IMG/VR virus record: IMGVR_UViG_3300034061_001485
Coordinates: 1 to 27,511 of that record
Strand: one strand, 5' to 3'
From: a virus
Length of the DNA: 27,511 nt
Made by a program: the position numbers and the translations under genes. The notes below the pieces were generated by a model. The model was not told where the DNA came from, ran no database searches, and saw only the letters and a list, made by a program, of their open reading frames with translations. This document shows positions 1-7,591 of the stretch, in pieces (the stretch's first letter is position 1; every line of letters begins with the position of its first letter).

Positions 1-482
1 TGATTGGGACTAGTGCCTCCTCTGGGGCTGCTACTAACGGTCCCGCATGGGAAGGCGGCGGTATGGGCGGAGGCAGCAACGCCACGCCACTGTCCCTTGC
101 TGGCGGCACATCGCGCTTTGGCGGCGGCGGCGGTGGATCAGGTGGGCATCATAACGCCACGCCAGCGGTGGTTGACGCGTCTGCCGGCGGTTTAACAGGT
201 CCAACCGTAGGCACCACAGCTTCAGGCGGCGGCGGCGCTGCTGGAACGTCTGGGGCAACGCCAACAGCAGGCACAAACGGCGCTGATGGAACTGCCGAGT
301 ATGGCGGGCAGGGCGGCGGCGGTGGTGGTTCTACGGTTGCCGCGTCAACTTCTGGTGCAAACGGCGGCGATGGTGGTCGCGGCGGCGGGGGCGGTGGTGG
401 AGGCGGCGTAGGCATGAACCCTGGCCTCGGCGGGCGCGGCGGGCAAGGTGGTCACGGATACGGATGGATTGCGACATGGTGA
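1..482 (+). CDS. Glycine-rich phage adhesin / tail-fibre-like protein, C-terminal part (5' end outside window)
   Basis: The frame is open from the left edge (first full codon at base 3) to a TGA at 480-482, so this is the end of a longer gene. The 159 visible residues are dominated by glycine runs (up to nine in a row) separated by short Ala/Thr/Ser/Asn stretches, and end in a small aromatic tail, GHGYGWIATW. Such Gly-rich C-termini are known in phage receptor-binding proteins and adhesins, for example the polyglycine-helix tips of T-even-like gp38 adhesins; that assignment here rests on composition only. It lies upstream of scaffold and coat genes, where a portal or accessory structural gene would be expected, and is followed by a small WDG-motif protein often found next to fibre proteins. 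Alternatively it could be a glycine-rich virion protein without receptor binding. Confidence 0.6.
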   Translation, partial: IGTSASSGAATNGPAWEGGGMGGGSNATPLSLAGGTSRFGGGGGGSGGHHNATPAVVDASAGGLTGPTVGTTASGGGGAAGTSGATPTAGTNGADGTAEYGGQGGGGGGSTVAASTSGANGGDGGRGGGGGGGGGVGMNPGLGGRGGQGGHGYGWIATW

Positions 483-688
483 AAGCGGGCGAGAAGCGTT
501 TTGCATTGGTGCGGGACGCGGATGGGCTGGTGGTGAATACCTGCGTCTGGGATGGCGTCACGCCTTGGAATGATCTGCCGCCAGACATTAGCGATATTGA
601 ATGCCCGGCCTATGTTGACCCAGGCTGGCGATACGTTGGCGGTGAATGGCTGCCACCCGAGCCACCGCCCGAGCCGCCGCCTGAATAA
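476..688 (+). CDS. Small conserved phage protein (VVNTCVWDGVTPW motif), fibre-associated
   Basis: This is a short protein of about 70 residues. Its core FALVRDADGLVVNTCVWDG, followed by GWRYVGGEWLPPEP and a Pro-Glu tail, matches a small domain commonly found at the end of phage tail-fibre proteins or encoded right after them. The biochemical role is unknown; an accessory or assembly role with the preceding Gly-rich protein is inference from position. The start used here (476) overlaps the upstream stop as ATGGTGA, suggesting translational coupling. An in-frame ATG at 464 would add four residues (MDCD) and cannot be excluded, because neither start has a strong ribosome site. The stop overlaps the next start as TAATG. 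Confidence 0.6.
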   Translation: MVKAGEKRFALVRDADGLVVNTCVWDGVTPWNDLPPDISDIECPAYVDPGWRYVGGEWLPPEPPPEPPPE

Positions 689-1488
689 TGGCGCGCACCG
701 GCACCTTTGACCCTCAGATACAGGCGCTTGCGTGGTTTGACGCGCAGGCGTTTGCTGAGGGCTGGTTTGCCGATGATCTTATCCCGCCGGCATCTACAGG
801 TATTACCGGCGATTTAACTGTTACGCTTGCCGATGTTACGCTTTCGGCGGATGGAACAGTAGCCAATGGCGCATCCGGTGATTTAAACGTCACGCTTGCC
901 GATGCCACATTGGCAGCTGATGGCACCATTACGCAACCAGGCATCACTGGCGATTTATCAGTAACCCTTGGGGCGGTGACGCTTTCCGCAGATGGCACAG
1001 TCACGTTGCCGGGTATTACCGGCGATCTGGCTGTCACGCTTGGGGCTTTAAGCCTATCGTCCTCCGGCATAATTCAGGAGCCGCAACCCGTTAGCGGTGG
1101 CGGGCCGGGCAATGCGCAACGCGGGCGCAAGCGCGCGGTTTATATGGTGGATGACAAGGTATTCGACCGGGCAGAAGATGCCGCGCGATACCTTGCCAGT
1201 GTCACCGCGCCAGAGCCGGAAGATGCGCCGGAACTCGCGCCGCGCGCCGCGCGCGCCGCGCCGGTTGCGGCGGTGGAAATTGAAGGCGAGCGCATGGCCC
1301 TGGGGCCCATCGCTTTGCCCGTTTCCGCAACGCCAGCTTTTGTGGCCGATATGGTACAAAGCGAATTGCAAGCCGCCAGGCGCAAGCTACAGGCCCGGCG
1401 CGATGCGATGGAGCGCGAGGAAATGGCGGCAGTCATGGCGGCAATGAAACTGCTTCTGGATGACGGCGAAGAGATCGTTTTTCATTGA
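688..1488 (+). CDS. Virion-associated beta-repeat protein, function unknown
   Basis: This 266-residue protein has three parts. Residues 1-38 are a short N-terminal segment. Residues 39-130 hold four tandem repeats of about 24 residues built on GDLTVTLADVTLSADGTV, whose alternating hydrophobic pattern suggests beta strands. Residues 131-266 contain a linker, a small module starting VYMVDDKVFDRAEDAARYL, an Ala/Arg-rich stretch and a predicted helical, charged C-terminus. I recognise the repeat type from phage structural proteins but not a defined function. Its place between fibre-like genes and the scaffold gene supports a virion or assembly role. It starts one base before the end of the previous gene (TAATG). 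Its last codons precede the ribosome site AAGGG (1488-1492) of the next gene. Confidence 0.65.
   Translation: MARTGTFDPQIQALAWFDAQAFAEGWFADDLIPPASTGITGDLTVTLADVTLSADGTVANGASGDLNVTLADATLAADGTITQPGITGDLSVTLGAVTLSADGTVTLPGITGDLAVTLGALSLSSSGIIQEPQPVSGGGPGNAQRGRKRAVYMVDDKVFDRAEDAARYLASVTAPEPEDAPELAPRAARAAPVAAVEIEGERMALGPIALPVSATPAFVADMVQSELQAARRKLQARRDAMEREEMAAVMAAMKLLLDDGEEIVFH
802..1077 (+). repeat. Four tandem ~72-bp coding repeats (beta-repeat domain)
   Basis: Four units, with protein core GDL-x-VTL-x-(D/A)-x-TL-x-ADG-T, begin at residues 41, 64, 88 and 112 of the overlapping gene, spaced 23-24 residues. The last unit has diverged (SLSSSGII). The units are related at DNA level but clearly drifted, unlike the near-identical array at 21864-22223. 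Confidence 0.75.
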
Positions 1489-1498
1489 AGGGCATCGC

Positions 1499-1801
1499 AT
1501 GAAATCGCCAGCATGGACCCGAAAGGCCGGGAAGAACGAAAAGGGCGGGCTGAATGAACCCGGGCGCCGATCCTATGAGAAAGCCAATCCTGGATCTGAC
1601 TTGAAGCCGCCGGTGAAGGCTGGCGATAACCCGCGCCGCGCTTCCTTTCTGGCGCGCATGGGTAACATGCCAGGCCCGGAGCGTGACGCGCAAGGCAAGC
1701 CTACGCGGCTGCTGAAAAGCCTGCAAGCCTGGGGCGCATCCAGCAAGGCCGATGCCAAAGCAAAGGCCAAGGCTATCAGCAACAGGAACAAAGCCAAATG
1801 A
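1499..1801 (+). CDS. DUF6321-like small basic phage protein
   Basis: This is a 100-residue Lys/Arg-rich protein. The N-terminal MKSPAWTRKAGKNEKGGLN, then PGRRSYEKANPG, then a segment ending RRASFLARMGNMPGP, match a small conserved protein (DUF6321 as I recall the family) common in podoviruses near portal, scaffold and capsid genes. Its function is not known; the high positive charge would suit binding to DNA or an acidic scaffold, which is inference. The ATG at 1499 is chosen over an in-frame ATG at 1460 because AAGGG at 1488-1492 sits six bases upstream and the conserved region begins exactly there. The stop overlaps the next start as ATGA (1798-1801). Confidence 0.75.
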   Translation: MKSPAWTRKAGKNEKGGLNEPGRRSYEKANPGSDLKPPVKAGDNPRRASFLARMGNMPGPERDAQGKPTRLLKSLQAWGASSKADAKAKAKAISNRNKAK

Positions 1802-1953
1802 AAAAGCCCGTCTGGAAAACCAAAGACCCGACCAAAGGCGACAAGAAGCTGGCGCCGAAACAGAAAGCGGCGGCGAAAGCCATGGCCAAGGAAGCCGGGC
1901 GCCCGTATCCAAACCTCGTGGATAACATGCGGGCCGCGCGCAAGAAGAAGTGA
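1798..1953 (+). CDS. Small basic phage protein (GRPYPNLVDNMRAARKKK C-terminus)
   Basis: This is a 51-residue ORF: an MKKPVWKTKDPTKGDKK start, a lysine/alanine-rich helix, and the C-terminal motif AGRPYPNLVDNMRAARKKK. The C-terminal motif recurs in small proteins next to DUF6321-like genes in podoviruses (recognised from memory). The gene is coupled to its upstream partner by an ATGA overlap, and both precede the scaffold gene, so they may act together in head assembly. The function is unknown. Confidence 0.7.
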   Translation: MKKPVWKTKDPTKGDKKLAPKQKAAAKAMAKEAGRPYPNLVDNMRAARKKK

Positions 1954-1998
1954 CTACGGCACCCGCCCTGCCGATGAAGGGCGAGACAGGAACCCCGA

Positions 1999-2850
1999 AT
2001 GAGCGAAACGCAAACACAAGAGCCTGACCTCGTTATTGAGGATCAGACTTCCCCGCTTGACACGCCAGCACCGGAAGCAGATGCCCCGGCGCCGGAACCT
2101 GAAGAGGTAGTCGTCACCATTGGCGATGAACCCGCCCCGGAGCCGCAAGAAACAACCCCTGCCCCGGAATGGGTCCGGGAATTGCGCCGCGTCAACCGAG
2201 AGCGAGAGCGCGAGATTAAGGAATTGCGGGATAAGCTGGCAGCGAAGGAAGCCGCCCCGCCGCCCGCAACCGATCCCGGCAAAAAGCCAACTCTGGAAGA
2301 TCACGACTATGACACCGATGCATATGAGAAGGAATTAACGGCTTGGTATGAGCGCAAGCGCAAGGCGGATGAGGAAGTGACCCGCCAGCTGCAAGCCGAG
2401 CAAGATCAGCAAAAGGCCTGGCAAGCCAAGCTTGAAGGCTATGCCAAGGCCAAAACTGAATTGCGCGTGCCGGATTACGAAGATGCCGAGGCGGTAGCGC
2501 AGGAAACTTTTAGCGTTCCCCAGCAAAGCATCATCGTGGCTGGCGCCGAAAACCCCGCGCTGCTGATTTACGCCATGGGCCGCAACCCGGCCAAGGCCAA
2601 GGAATTGGCTGCCATCACCGATCCCGTGAAATTTACCTTTGCCGTTGCCAAATTGGAGGCTCAATTGAAAGTTACCCCCCGCAAGGCGCCGCCGGCGCCC
2701 GAAAAGCCCATCCGTTCAACTGGTGGCGTGTCCGTATCCGGCGCCGTGGATGGCACCCTGGAACGGTTGCGCGAGGAAGCTTCCCGCACTGGCGATATGA
2801 CTAAGGTTATTGCTTACAAACGGCAGAAAGCCGCCGCCGCAAGAAAATAA
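1999..2850 (+). CDS. Capsid scaffolding protein (P22 gp8-like position)
   Basis: This is a 283-residue acidic, highly charged protein placed directly before the coat gene, as scaffolding proteins are in P22-like phages. Residues 1-55 are Pro/Glu-rich and probably disordered. Residues about 58-90 (VRELRRVNREREREIKELR) and 110-155 are charged helical or coiled-coil segments, typical of scaffolds. The C-terminus (residues about 225-283) is basic, ending VIAYKRQKAAAARK, as expected for a helix-turn-helix that binds coat protein. The role is to nucleate and size the procapsid and then exit. There is a weak AGGAA ribosome site before the ATG. The call rests on composition, length and position rather than on a diagnostic motif. 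Confidence 0.75.
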   Translation: MSETQTQEPDLVIEDQTSPLDTPAPEADAPAPEPEEVVVTIGDEPAPEPQETTPAPEWVRELRRVNREREREIKELRDKLAAKEAAPPPATDPGKKPTLEDHDYDTDAYEKELTAWYERKRKADEEVTRQLQAEQDQQKAWQAKLEGYAKAKTELRVPDYEDAEAVAQETFSVPQQSIIVAGAENPALLIYAMGRNPAKAKELAAITDPVKFTFAVAKLEAQLKVTPRKAPPAPEKPIRSTGGVSVSGAVDGTLERLREEASRTGDMTKVIAYKRQKAAAARK

Positions 2851-2880
2851 TTGACGGCAAGCCGGGCGCTGGCGTAATCT
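2851..2880 (+). promoter_or_regulatory. Candidate sigma70-type promoter upstream of coat gene
   Basis: TTGACG (2851-2856) and TAATCT (2875-2880) are separated by 18 bases, in the 148-bp gap between scaffold and coat genes. The -35 fits well; the -10 only moderately. It could give extra coat mRNA independent of read-through from upstream. This is prediction only. Confidence 0.35.
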
Positions 2881-2890
2881 GCCGGCGCCC
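2864..2890 (+). promoter_or_regulatory. Strong hairpin between scaffold and coat genes
   Basis: GGGCGCTGGC (2864-2873) pairs with GCCGGCGCCC (2881-2890) across a 7-base loop, with one G-U pair. No T-run follows, so it is not a classical intrinsic terminator. It overlaps the spacer and -10 of the candidate coat promoter. It would form only in read-through transcripts and may act as an mRNA stabiliser, processing site or attenuator between two products needed in very different amounts. Confidence 0.5.
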
Positions 2891-2998
2891 AGGTGTCGCG
2901 AGCCGTAAATCGCAGAGGGCATTGAACGGCAGCCGCCCGGCCTTATGGGTGAGACATGGCAACAATTCTTCCATCTCTCAACCCAGAGGCTTTGAAAC

Positions 2999-4273
2999 AT
3001 GGCGAACAGTTTCAGCAAAGAAGAGCGCATCGCGTTTGAAAACATCCTGGAGGGCTTCCAGGACGCGCTTGTGCTTTCCAGCAACGTGGCGATCTACAAC
3101 ACCGATCAGGTGATGATGGAGCGCACTAACAACATCATTTGGCGCCCGCAACCCTATATCGCGACCAGCTATGCTGGCACCGATATGACCGCCAATTTCG
3201 ATGACTACACCCAGCTTACCGTCCCGGCGACGATTGGCTTTCAGCGTTCCGTGCCATGGGTGATGACCGGCACCGAATTGCGTGATGCTTTGCAGGAAAA
3301 TCGCCTTGGCGATGCTGCCAAGCAAAAGCTGGCGTCTGATATCAACGTGGCGATCATGAACGTGGCCGCGCTGCAAGGCACGCTTTTCGTGAAGCGCGCT
3401 TCTGCCGCTTCCGGTTTTGATGACGTTGCTCAGTGCGAAGCCATCATGAACGAGCAAGGCGTGATGATGGATGACCGCTATCTGGCGCTTTCCACCCGCG
3501 ACTATAACGGCATGGCCAGCAACCTTCAGGCCGTTACCCGTTCCTTCGGCAATCAGACCAGTGAAAACGCGCTGCGCCGCGCCCTTGTTGGCACGGTGGC
3601 CAGCTTTGAAACCTACAAGCTGGATTATGCGCTTCGCAAAACTGCCGCTGCTGGTGGTGCTGGCCTGACCATGGATACCCGCGCGTCTGCTGGAAATTAC
3701 TATGTGCCGAAGGCGACCTCCGTGGCGGCTACCGGCGAAGTCAGCAACGTTGACAACCGCTATCAGACTATCACGATTTCCAGCACGACTTCCGTTGCGG
3801 CTGGCGATGCCTTCACGGTTGCGGGCATTGAAGCGGTCCATCATATCACCAAGCAAAGCACGGGGCAGCTTAAAACCTTCCGCGTGATCAGCGTGCCGAG
3901 CGCGACGACGCTGGTGATTTCCCCGCCGCTGATTACGGCGCAGGGTGCCACGGATGCGGAAGTGCAGTATCAGAATTGCACTGCTGCTAGCACATCGGCC
4001 ACGGCTTCTATCGTGTTCCTGAATACCGTGACCAACTTCATGAACCCCTTCTGGCATCGTGATTCGCTGGAAATCCTGCCTGGCCGCTTGGCGATCCCGA
4101 GCGATGCCGGCGCCGCTGTCATGCGCGCTTCGACTGACCAAGGCATCGAATTGGTTATGTCCAAGCAGTATGACATCAACACGCAAAAGACCAAGTATCG
4201 CTTGGATACTCTCTACGGCGTGGTGAATAAGCAGCCGGAAATGTCCGGCATTATGATGTTTTCCCAGACCTGA
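2999..4273 (+). CDS. Major capsid (coat) protein, P22 gp5 family
   Basis: This 424-residue protein matches the P22 coat family in length and sequence flavour. The N-terminus MANSFSKEERIAFENILEG and the segment RTNNIIWRPQPYIATSYAG are typical. A region rich in beta strands at residues about 240-330 (including AGDAFTVAGIEAVHHITKQ and TTLVISPPLI) corresponds to the inserted telokin-like I-domain of P22 coat. The C-terminus, DTLYGVVNKQPEMSGIM, also fits. It forms the HK97-fold icosahedral shell around the scaffold. The ATG at 2999 is chosen because conservation begins there; AGAGG about nine bases upstream could serve as ribosome site. A short overlapping reading frame from an ATG at 2956 is not considered real. 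Confidence 0.93.
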   Translation: MANSFSKEERIAFENILEGFQDALVLSSNVAIYNTDQVMMERTNNIIWRPQPYIATSYAGTDMTANFDDYTQLTVPATIGFQRSVPWVMTGTELRDALQENRLGDAAKQKLASDINVAIMNVAALQGTLFVKRASAASGFDDVAQCEAIMNEQGVMMDDRYLALSTRDYNGMASNLQAVTRSFGNQTSENALRRALVGTVASFETYKLDYALRKTAAAGGAGLTMDTRASAGNYYVPKATSVAATGEVSNVDNRYQTITISSTTSVAAGDAFTVAGIEAVHHITKQSTGQLKTFRVISVPSATTLVISPPLITAQGATDAEVQYQNCTAASTSATASIVFLNTVTNFMNPFWHRDSLEILPGRLAIPSDAGAAVMRASTDQGIELVMSKQYDINTQKTKYRLDTLYGVVNKQPEMSGIMMFSQT

Positions 4274-4297
4274 GCATAGCAAAAGGAGATCAAGAGT

Positions 4298-4918
4298 ATG
4301 TCGAGTTTTGTTCTGCCCCAGGGCAATTCTGGTGATATCACCATCCCCGCGAATGAAAGCATCGCGGTATTCTGTCAGGGTTCGGCGCAGGTCTATCGCA
4401 AGATTGGCTATCCGAATTACCCGGATCAGGTGACGCTGATTGGAACCGTGAATAATGGCCAGACTGTGTTTGGTCCGTATTCTTCCGGCGCGACCATCAT
4501 CGTTGAAGCTTCTGGTGGCGTGACTGCCTTCTATGAGGTTGGCACTGATCCGGTGGTTCAGCAGGGCCGCTTGAACGTCCAGGTGCAAGTGACGCCTGCC
4601 GTGATTGCCGATGGCGGTTCCATGGCTTTCACGGCTGCCAATCTGTTGACTGGGCTGGTGACTGCCACCCCGACAACTGGCCGGAATATCCAACTTCCGA
4701 CCGGCGCCGCGATGGACCTTGCCACCAATATGGCGGTTGATGAATCCTTCGATTGGTCACTGATTACGCTTGCGGCTTTTGCGTTGACTGTGACGCAAGG
4801 CGCGTCTGGCCACACCATCGTTGGTGCGGCTGCTACTGGTGCTGGTTCTGGTTCCGCTGCGCGGTTCCGGACCCGCAAGACGGCGGCGGATACCTTCGTC
4901 ACTTATCGCCTTGCGTGA
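4298..4918 (+). CDS. Probable capsid decoration / head-associated protein
   Basis: This is a 206-residue, Gly/Thr/Ala-rich, mostly beta-predicted protein immediately after the coat gene, with a good ribosome site (AAGGAG at 4281-4286). The N-terminal half (MSSFVLPQGNSGDITIPAN, then VNNGQTVFGPYSSGATI) looks like a small beta sandwich. The C-terminal half contains a segment ending ARFRTRKTAADTFVTYRLA, a motif I associate with the ends of phage surface and fibre proteins. Position and size suggest a decoration or stabilisation protein made in large amounts with coat. A head fibre is an alternative. No catalytic motif is visible. A strong hairpin follows the stop. Confidence 0.55.
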   Translation: MSSFVLPQGNSGDITIPANESIAVFCQGSAQVYRKIGYPNYPDQVTLIGTVNNGQTVFGPYSSGATIIVEASGGVTAFYEVGTDPVVQQGRLNVQVQVTPAVIADGGSMAFTAANLLTGLVTATPTTGRNIQLPTGAAMDLATNMAVDESFDWSLITLAAFALTVTQGASGHTIVGAAATGAGSGSAARFRTRKTAADTFVTYRLA

Positions 4919-4924
4919 TGACTT

Positions 4925-4946
4925 GGGCGGGCTTCACGGCCCGCCC
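4925..4946 (+). terminator. Perfect 8-bp hairpin after coat/decoration genes (terminator-like, no T-run)
   Basis: GGGCGGGC (4925-4932) pairs exactly with GCCCGCCC (4939-4946) across the loop TTCACG, just seven bases after the decoration gene stop. It is followed by TAACCCTTTG rather than a T-run, so it may be a weak or partial terminator, or a 3'-end protector that keeps coat/decoration mRNA more abundant than downstream mRNA. Confidence 0.5.
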
Positions 4947-4970
4947 TAACCCTTTGCAGGAGGCTTTCCT

Positions 4971-5138
4971 ATGCCGTTAAAGAAAGGCTATTCCAAGGCT
5001 TCCATTTCCAGCAACATCCGCAAGGAAATGAAGGCTGGCAAGCCGCAAAAGCAGGCGGTTGCCATTTCGTTGAATACCGCCCGCACTGCGGCCATGAAAG
5101 CGGGCAAGCCCGGTAAAGCGCCGAAAGGTGCAAAATGA
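4971..5138 (+). CDS. DUF6496-like small phage protein
   Basis: This is a 55-residue basic protein with the conserved pattern MPLKKGYSKASISSNIRKEM, then AGKPQKQAVAISLNTAR, matching the small family I know as DUF6496, widespread in phages and sometimes bacteria. Its role is unknown; helix prediction and positive charge suggest nucleic-acid or capsid-interior binding (inference). There is a strong ribosome site CAGGAGG at 4957-4963, seven bases before the ATG. The stop overlaps the next start as ATGA (5135-5138). Confidence 0.78.
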   Translation: MPLKKGYSKASISSNIRKEMKAGKPQKQAVAISLNTARTAAMKAGKPGKAPKGAK

Positions 5139-5443
5139 GACTTCTTCCAACTATTCTTTACCGTGTGCCTGGCGCGCATTTTGGCCCGCCGGGTGTTACC
5201 TATGATTATCTCGGCGTTGACACGGACGAGGCGCTAGAAGCCGCATTGTCGGAAGGCTGGCATGAAAGCTTGGCCAGCGCGATTGCGCCGCCCGATGCGC
5301 CGCCCGCGCCTGCCGATGACGCGCCAGTGACGCGCGCCGAATTGGAACAGAAGGCCGATCAACTTGGGATCAAGGTAGATGGACGATGGTCAGACAAGCG
5401 ACTGATTTCCGAAATTGAAGCCAAGATGGCGGCGCCGGCATGA
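5135..5443 (+). CDS. Small phage protein with C-terminal HeH/SAP-like domain
   Basis: This is a 102-residue protein. Residues 1-45 contain LYRVPGAHFGPPGVTYDYLG followed by EALEAALSEGWHES, a small module found in many phage neck-region proteins. After a Pro/Ala linker, residues about 65-98 (VTRAELEQKADQLGIKVDG then WSDKRLISEI) form a helix-extended-loop-helix (HeH/LEM/SAP-like) domain, a fold often used to bind nucleic acid. It may sit at the capsid vertex or on packaged DNA; that is inference from its position between coat and gp4-like genes. It is coupled on both sides by ATGA overlaps. Confidence 0.7.
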   Translation: MRLLPTILYRVPGAHFGPPGVTYDYLGVDTDEALEAALSEGWHESLASAIAPPDAPPAPADDAPVTRAELEQKADQLGIKVDGRWSDKRLISEIEAKMAAPA

Positions 5444-5916
5444 GTTACACCAAGCGCCAGCTGATCAATGCCGCGTTTGAGGAAGTGGGCCTTGCGGCCT
5501 ATGTTTTTGACCTGACGCCGGAACAGATGGAAGCGGCGCTGCGCCGGATGGATTCCATGGTGGCAACATGGAACAGCAAGGGCATTCGCATTGCGTATCC
5601 ATTGCCGCGCAACCCGCAGGATAGCAGCCTTGATGAAGAAACTTCAATTCCAGATCGAGCGATTGAAGCTATCGTTTCAAATCTGGCGATTAGGCTTGCG
5701 CCTTCGTATGGCAAGGCCGTGGCGGTGGAAGTGAAAACATCGGCCCGCCAGGCCTATGAGGCGCTGCTGGCGCGGGCTGCTATGCCTTCCGAAATGCAAT
5801 TCCCCAAAACCATGCCGGCGGGTGCTGGCAATAGGCCTTGGGTGTCTGACAATCCATTCATGCCGGGGCCGGTTGATCCTGTCTTGGTGGGGCCTGATGG
5901 CCCGCTTGAACCTTAA
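5440..5916 (+). CDS. Head-completion / tail accessory factor, P22 gp4-like adaptor
   Basis: This 158-residue protein is closely typical of the P22 gp4 family. It shows MSYTKRQLINAAFEEVGLA, the segment EAALRRMDSMVATWNSKGIR, then SNLAIRLAPSYGKAV and MPAGAGNRPW near the C-terminus. In P22, gp4 forms a twelve-subunit ring under the portal, closes the filled head and receives gp10 and the tailspikes. P22 gp4 also has weak peptidoglycan hydrolase activity; I cannot confirm active-site residues here. It overlaps the upstream gene as ATGA. The gp10 homologue lies two genes downstream rather than directly next to it. Confidence 0.9.
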   Translation: MSYTKRQLINAAFEEVGLAAYVFDLTPEQMEAALRRMDSMVATWNSKGIRIAYPLPRNPQDSSLDEETSIPDRAIEAIVSNLAIRLAPSYGKAVAVEVKTSARQAYEALLARAAMPSEMQFPKTMPAGAGNRPWVSDNPFMPGPVDPVLVGPDGPLEP

Positions 5917-5931
5917 CCCGGACGGGACGCC

Positions 5932-7281
5932 ATGCCGACGATCAACCAGCTTTCCGCGATCAACAGCCTAAGCGCAGGCGATAACATCTTGGTTTATGCG
6001 CCGGGCGAGGGTGACACGCGCCGCGCGAGCCTTTCGACGCTGCTGGACTTCTTTGAGTCGTATTTTGCCGATCCGGATTACACCACGCAAATCAACGCGC
6101 CGACTTCAAGCGGCTTCAATTTGCAGCTTGGCGCGCAAACGCAAAGCCTGTTCCTGATCATCAATCCCACTGGCGCTTTTGCGGCTGGCACCATTACCTT
6201 GCCGCCTGTGGCATCCTGCTTTGATGGGCAAGAAATTCTTGTGGTTTCATCGCAAAGCATCGCGGCGCTTACCGTAAACGGGAATGGCGCCACGTTGCTT
6301 GGGGTTCCTGGCGCGCTTGGCATTGGCGGGTTTTTCACCATCCGCTTTAATTTGCTGCAATCGACTTGGTATACTCTATCAAGCAATACGGCGGGCAGTT
6401 TTTCGACTTTGGCGCTTTCCACTTCGATCAATGACGTAAACGGCAACGAATTGTTGCGTGTTTCTGCCACGGCTTCAGCGGTGAATGAAGTGACGTTGAC
6501 CAATGCGGCGGCTGGCAATGCGCCAAGCCTTAGCGCAACGGGCAGTGATACAAACATCGGCTTGAACCTCATTCCCAAAGGAACGGGGACCGTTCAGGCA
6601 AATGGCGTGCCTGTGGTGACAACGACTGGCGCGCAAACCCTGACGAACAAGACGTTGACGGCGCCGGTGATCAGCACGATCAGCAATACCGGAACCCTGA
6701 CGCTTCCGATTTCAAGCGATACTCTTGTCGGGCGTGCGACCACTGACACCCTGACGAATAAGACGTTGACCGCCCCGACCATGACGGCGCCAGTGCTTGG
6801 AACGCCAACAAGTGGAACGTTGACGAATTGCACTGGCCTTCCGGTAGCTTCTGGCATTTCCGGGCTTGGGGCTAATGTGGCGACATTCCTTGCCACGCCA
6901 TCAAGCGCCAATATGGCGGCTGCCCTGACCGATGAAACGGGCAGCGGTTCAGTGGTGTTTGGCACTTCTCCGACAATCACCGGAATGCGTAACGCGGCAC
7001 CTGTTACTAAGGTTGCCGATTTCACGCTTGGCGATGCCGAGGATTACGTCATCAATAATAAGGCCGGATCTGCTTGCGTAGTCACGTTGCCGGCGGCTTC
7101 TGCCCAGGTTGGGCGCGTTGTGGTGTTGAAAACCATCCAAGCGCAAGCGATCAACAGCGCATCTTCCAATGTGGTGCCGCTTGCTGGTGGCGCGGCGGGA
7201 ACGGCGATTGTTGCCGGCGTTGCTGGCAACTGGGCCGAGATTGTTTCCGATGGCACTAACTGGATCATCATGAAGGCGTAA
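5932..7281 (+). CDS. Tail/head fibre-like structural protein with [10 protein letters not shown] repeats
   Basis: This is a 449-residue protein rich in Thr/Ser/Ala/Gly and predicted mainly beta. The N-terminus [19 protein letters not shown] resembles particle-attachment ends of podovirus fibres. A module at residues about 50-145 (containing [19 protein letters not shown]) is followed by a long Thr-rich shaft with two [14 protein letters not shown]-type repeats (near 234 and 272), a hallmark of phage fibres. The last ~95 residues form a compact domain including [19 protein letters not shown] and ending [12 protein letters not shown]. This domain is shared with the tailspike C-terminus at 15887-18151, and the 50-145 module looks like a diverged third copy. 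It sits between gp4- and gp10-like genes, where P22 has no fibre gene. Confidence 0.7.
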   Translation: MPTINQLSAINSLSAGDNILVYAPGEGDTRRASLSTLLDFFESYFADPDYTTQINAPTSSGFNLQLGAQTQSLFLIINPTGAFAAGTITLPPVASCFDGQEILVVSSQSIAALTVNGNGATLLGVPGALGIGGFFTIRFNLLQSTWYTLSSNTAGSFSTLALSTSINDVNGNELLRVSATASAVNEVTLTNAAAGNAPSLSATGSDTNIGLNLIPKGTGTVQANGVPVVTTTGAQTLTNKTLTAPVISTISNTGTLTLPISSDTLVGRATTDTLTNKTLTAPTMTAPVLGTPTSGTLTNCTGLPVASGISGLGANVATFLATPSSANMAAALTDETGSGSVVFGTSPTITGMRNAAPVTKVADFTLGDAEDYVINNKAGSACVVTLPAASAQVGRVVVLKTIQAQAINSASSNVVPLAGGAAGTAIVAGVAGNWAEIVSDGTNWIIMKA

Positions 7282-7291
7282 GGACAAAGAC

Positions 7292-7591
7292 ATGACCATT
7301 CGGGCACCTTTCTATCCCAAACGCGGCGCTAATCAGGTTGTTTCGCCTGCCGTTGCATCGGCAGAGATCACGATTGACCCGATCTCCAAAAGCGTGCGGC
7401 TGGTGAATAGCGGTTCCAATATCTGCCATGTGCGGATTGGCATTGGAACGCAAACTGCCACAACCGCCGATCTGCCGGTTCGGGCTAATTCCGAAGTGAT
7501 CGTTTCCAAAGGCGAGGGTGAGGGCAATGTTGCCTTTATCAGCGCAGCGGGAACCACGCTTCATGTGCAACCGGGCGAAGGTGGTGTTTGA
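7292..7591 (+). CDS. Small conserved podovirus structural protein
   Basis: This is a 99-residue, beta-rich protein (MTIRAPFYPKRGANQVVSP, then SVRLVNSGSNICHVRIGIG, ending SAAGTTLHVQPGEGGV). I recognise the pattern from small proteins encoded next to gp10-like genes in podoviruses, but its role is unproven; it could be a tail-hub or decoration subunit. AAGGA lies about eight bases upstream of the ATG. The stop at 7589-7591 abuts the GTG start of the gp10-like gene. Confidence 0.68.
   Translation: MTIRAPFYPKRGANQVVSPAVASAEITIDPISKSVRLVNSGSNICHVRIGIGTQTATTADLPVRANSEVIVSKGEGEGNVAFISAAGTTLHVQPGEGGV

Noticed and set aside
149-415. Proline-rich - strand ORF
   Set aside because: It is antisense to the glycine-rich coding sequence: GGC/GGT runs read as Pro codons on the other strand.
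2956-3039. Short ORF starting MATILPSLNPEALKHG before the coat gene
   Set aside because: It is out of frame with coat and overlaps its start, with no conservation that I recognise. It could be a leader peptide, but there is no support beyond the ATG.
2978-4693. 571-residue ORF on the - strand
   Set aside because: It is antisense to the coat and decoration genes, which have clear family support. Long antisense frames are common in GC-rich coding DNA.
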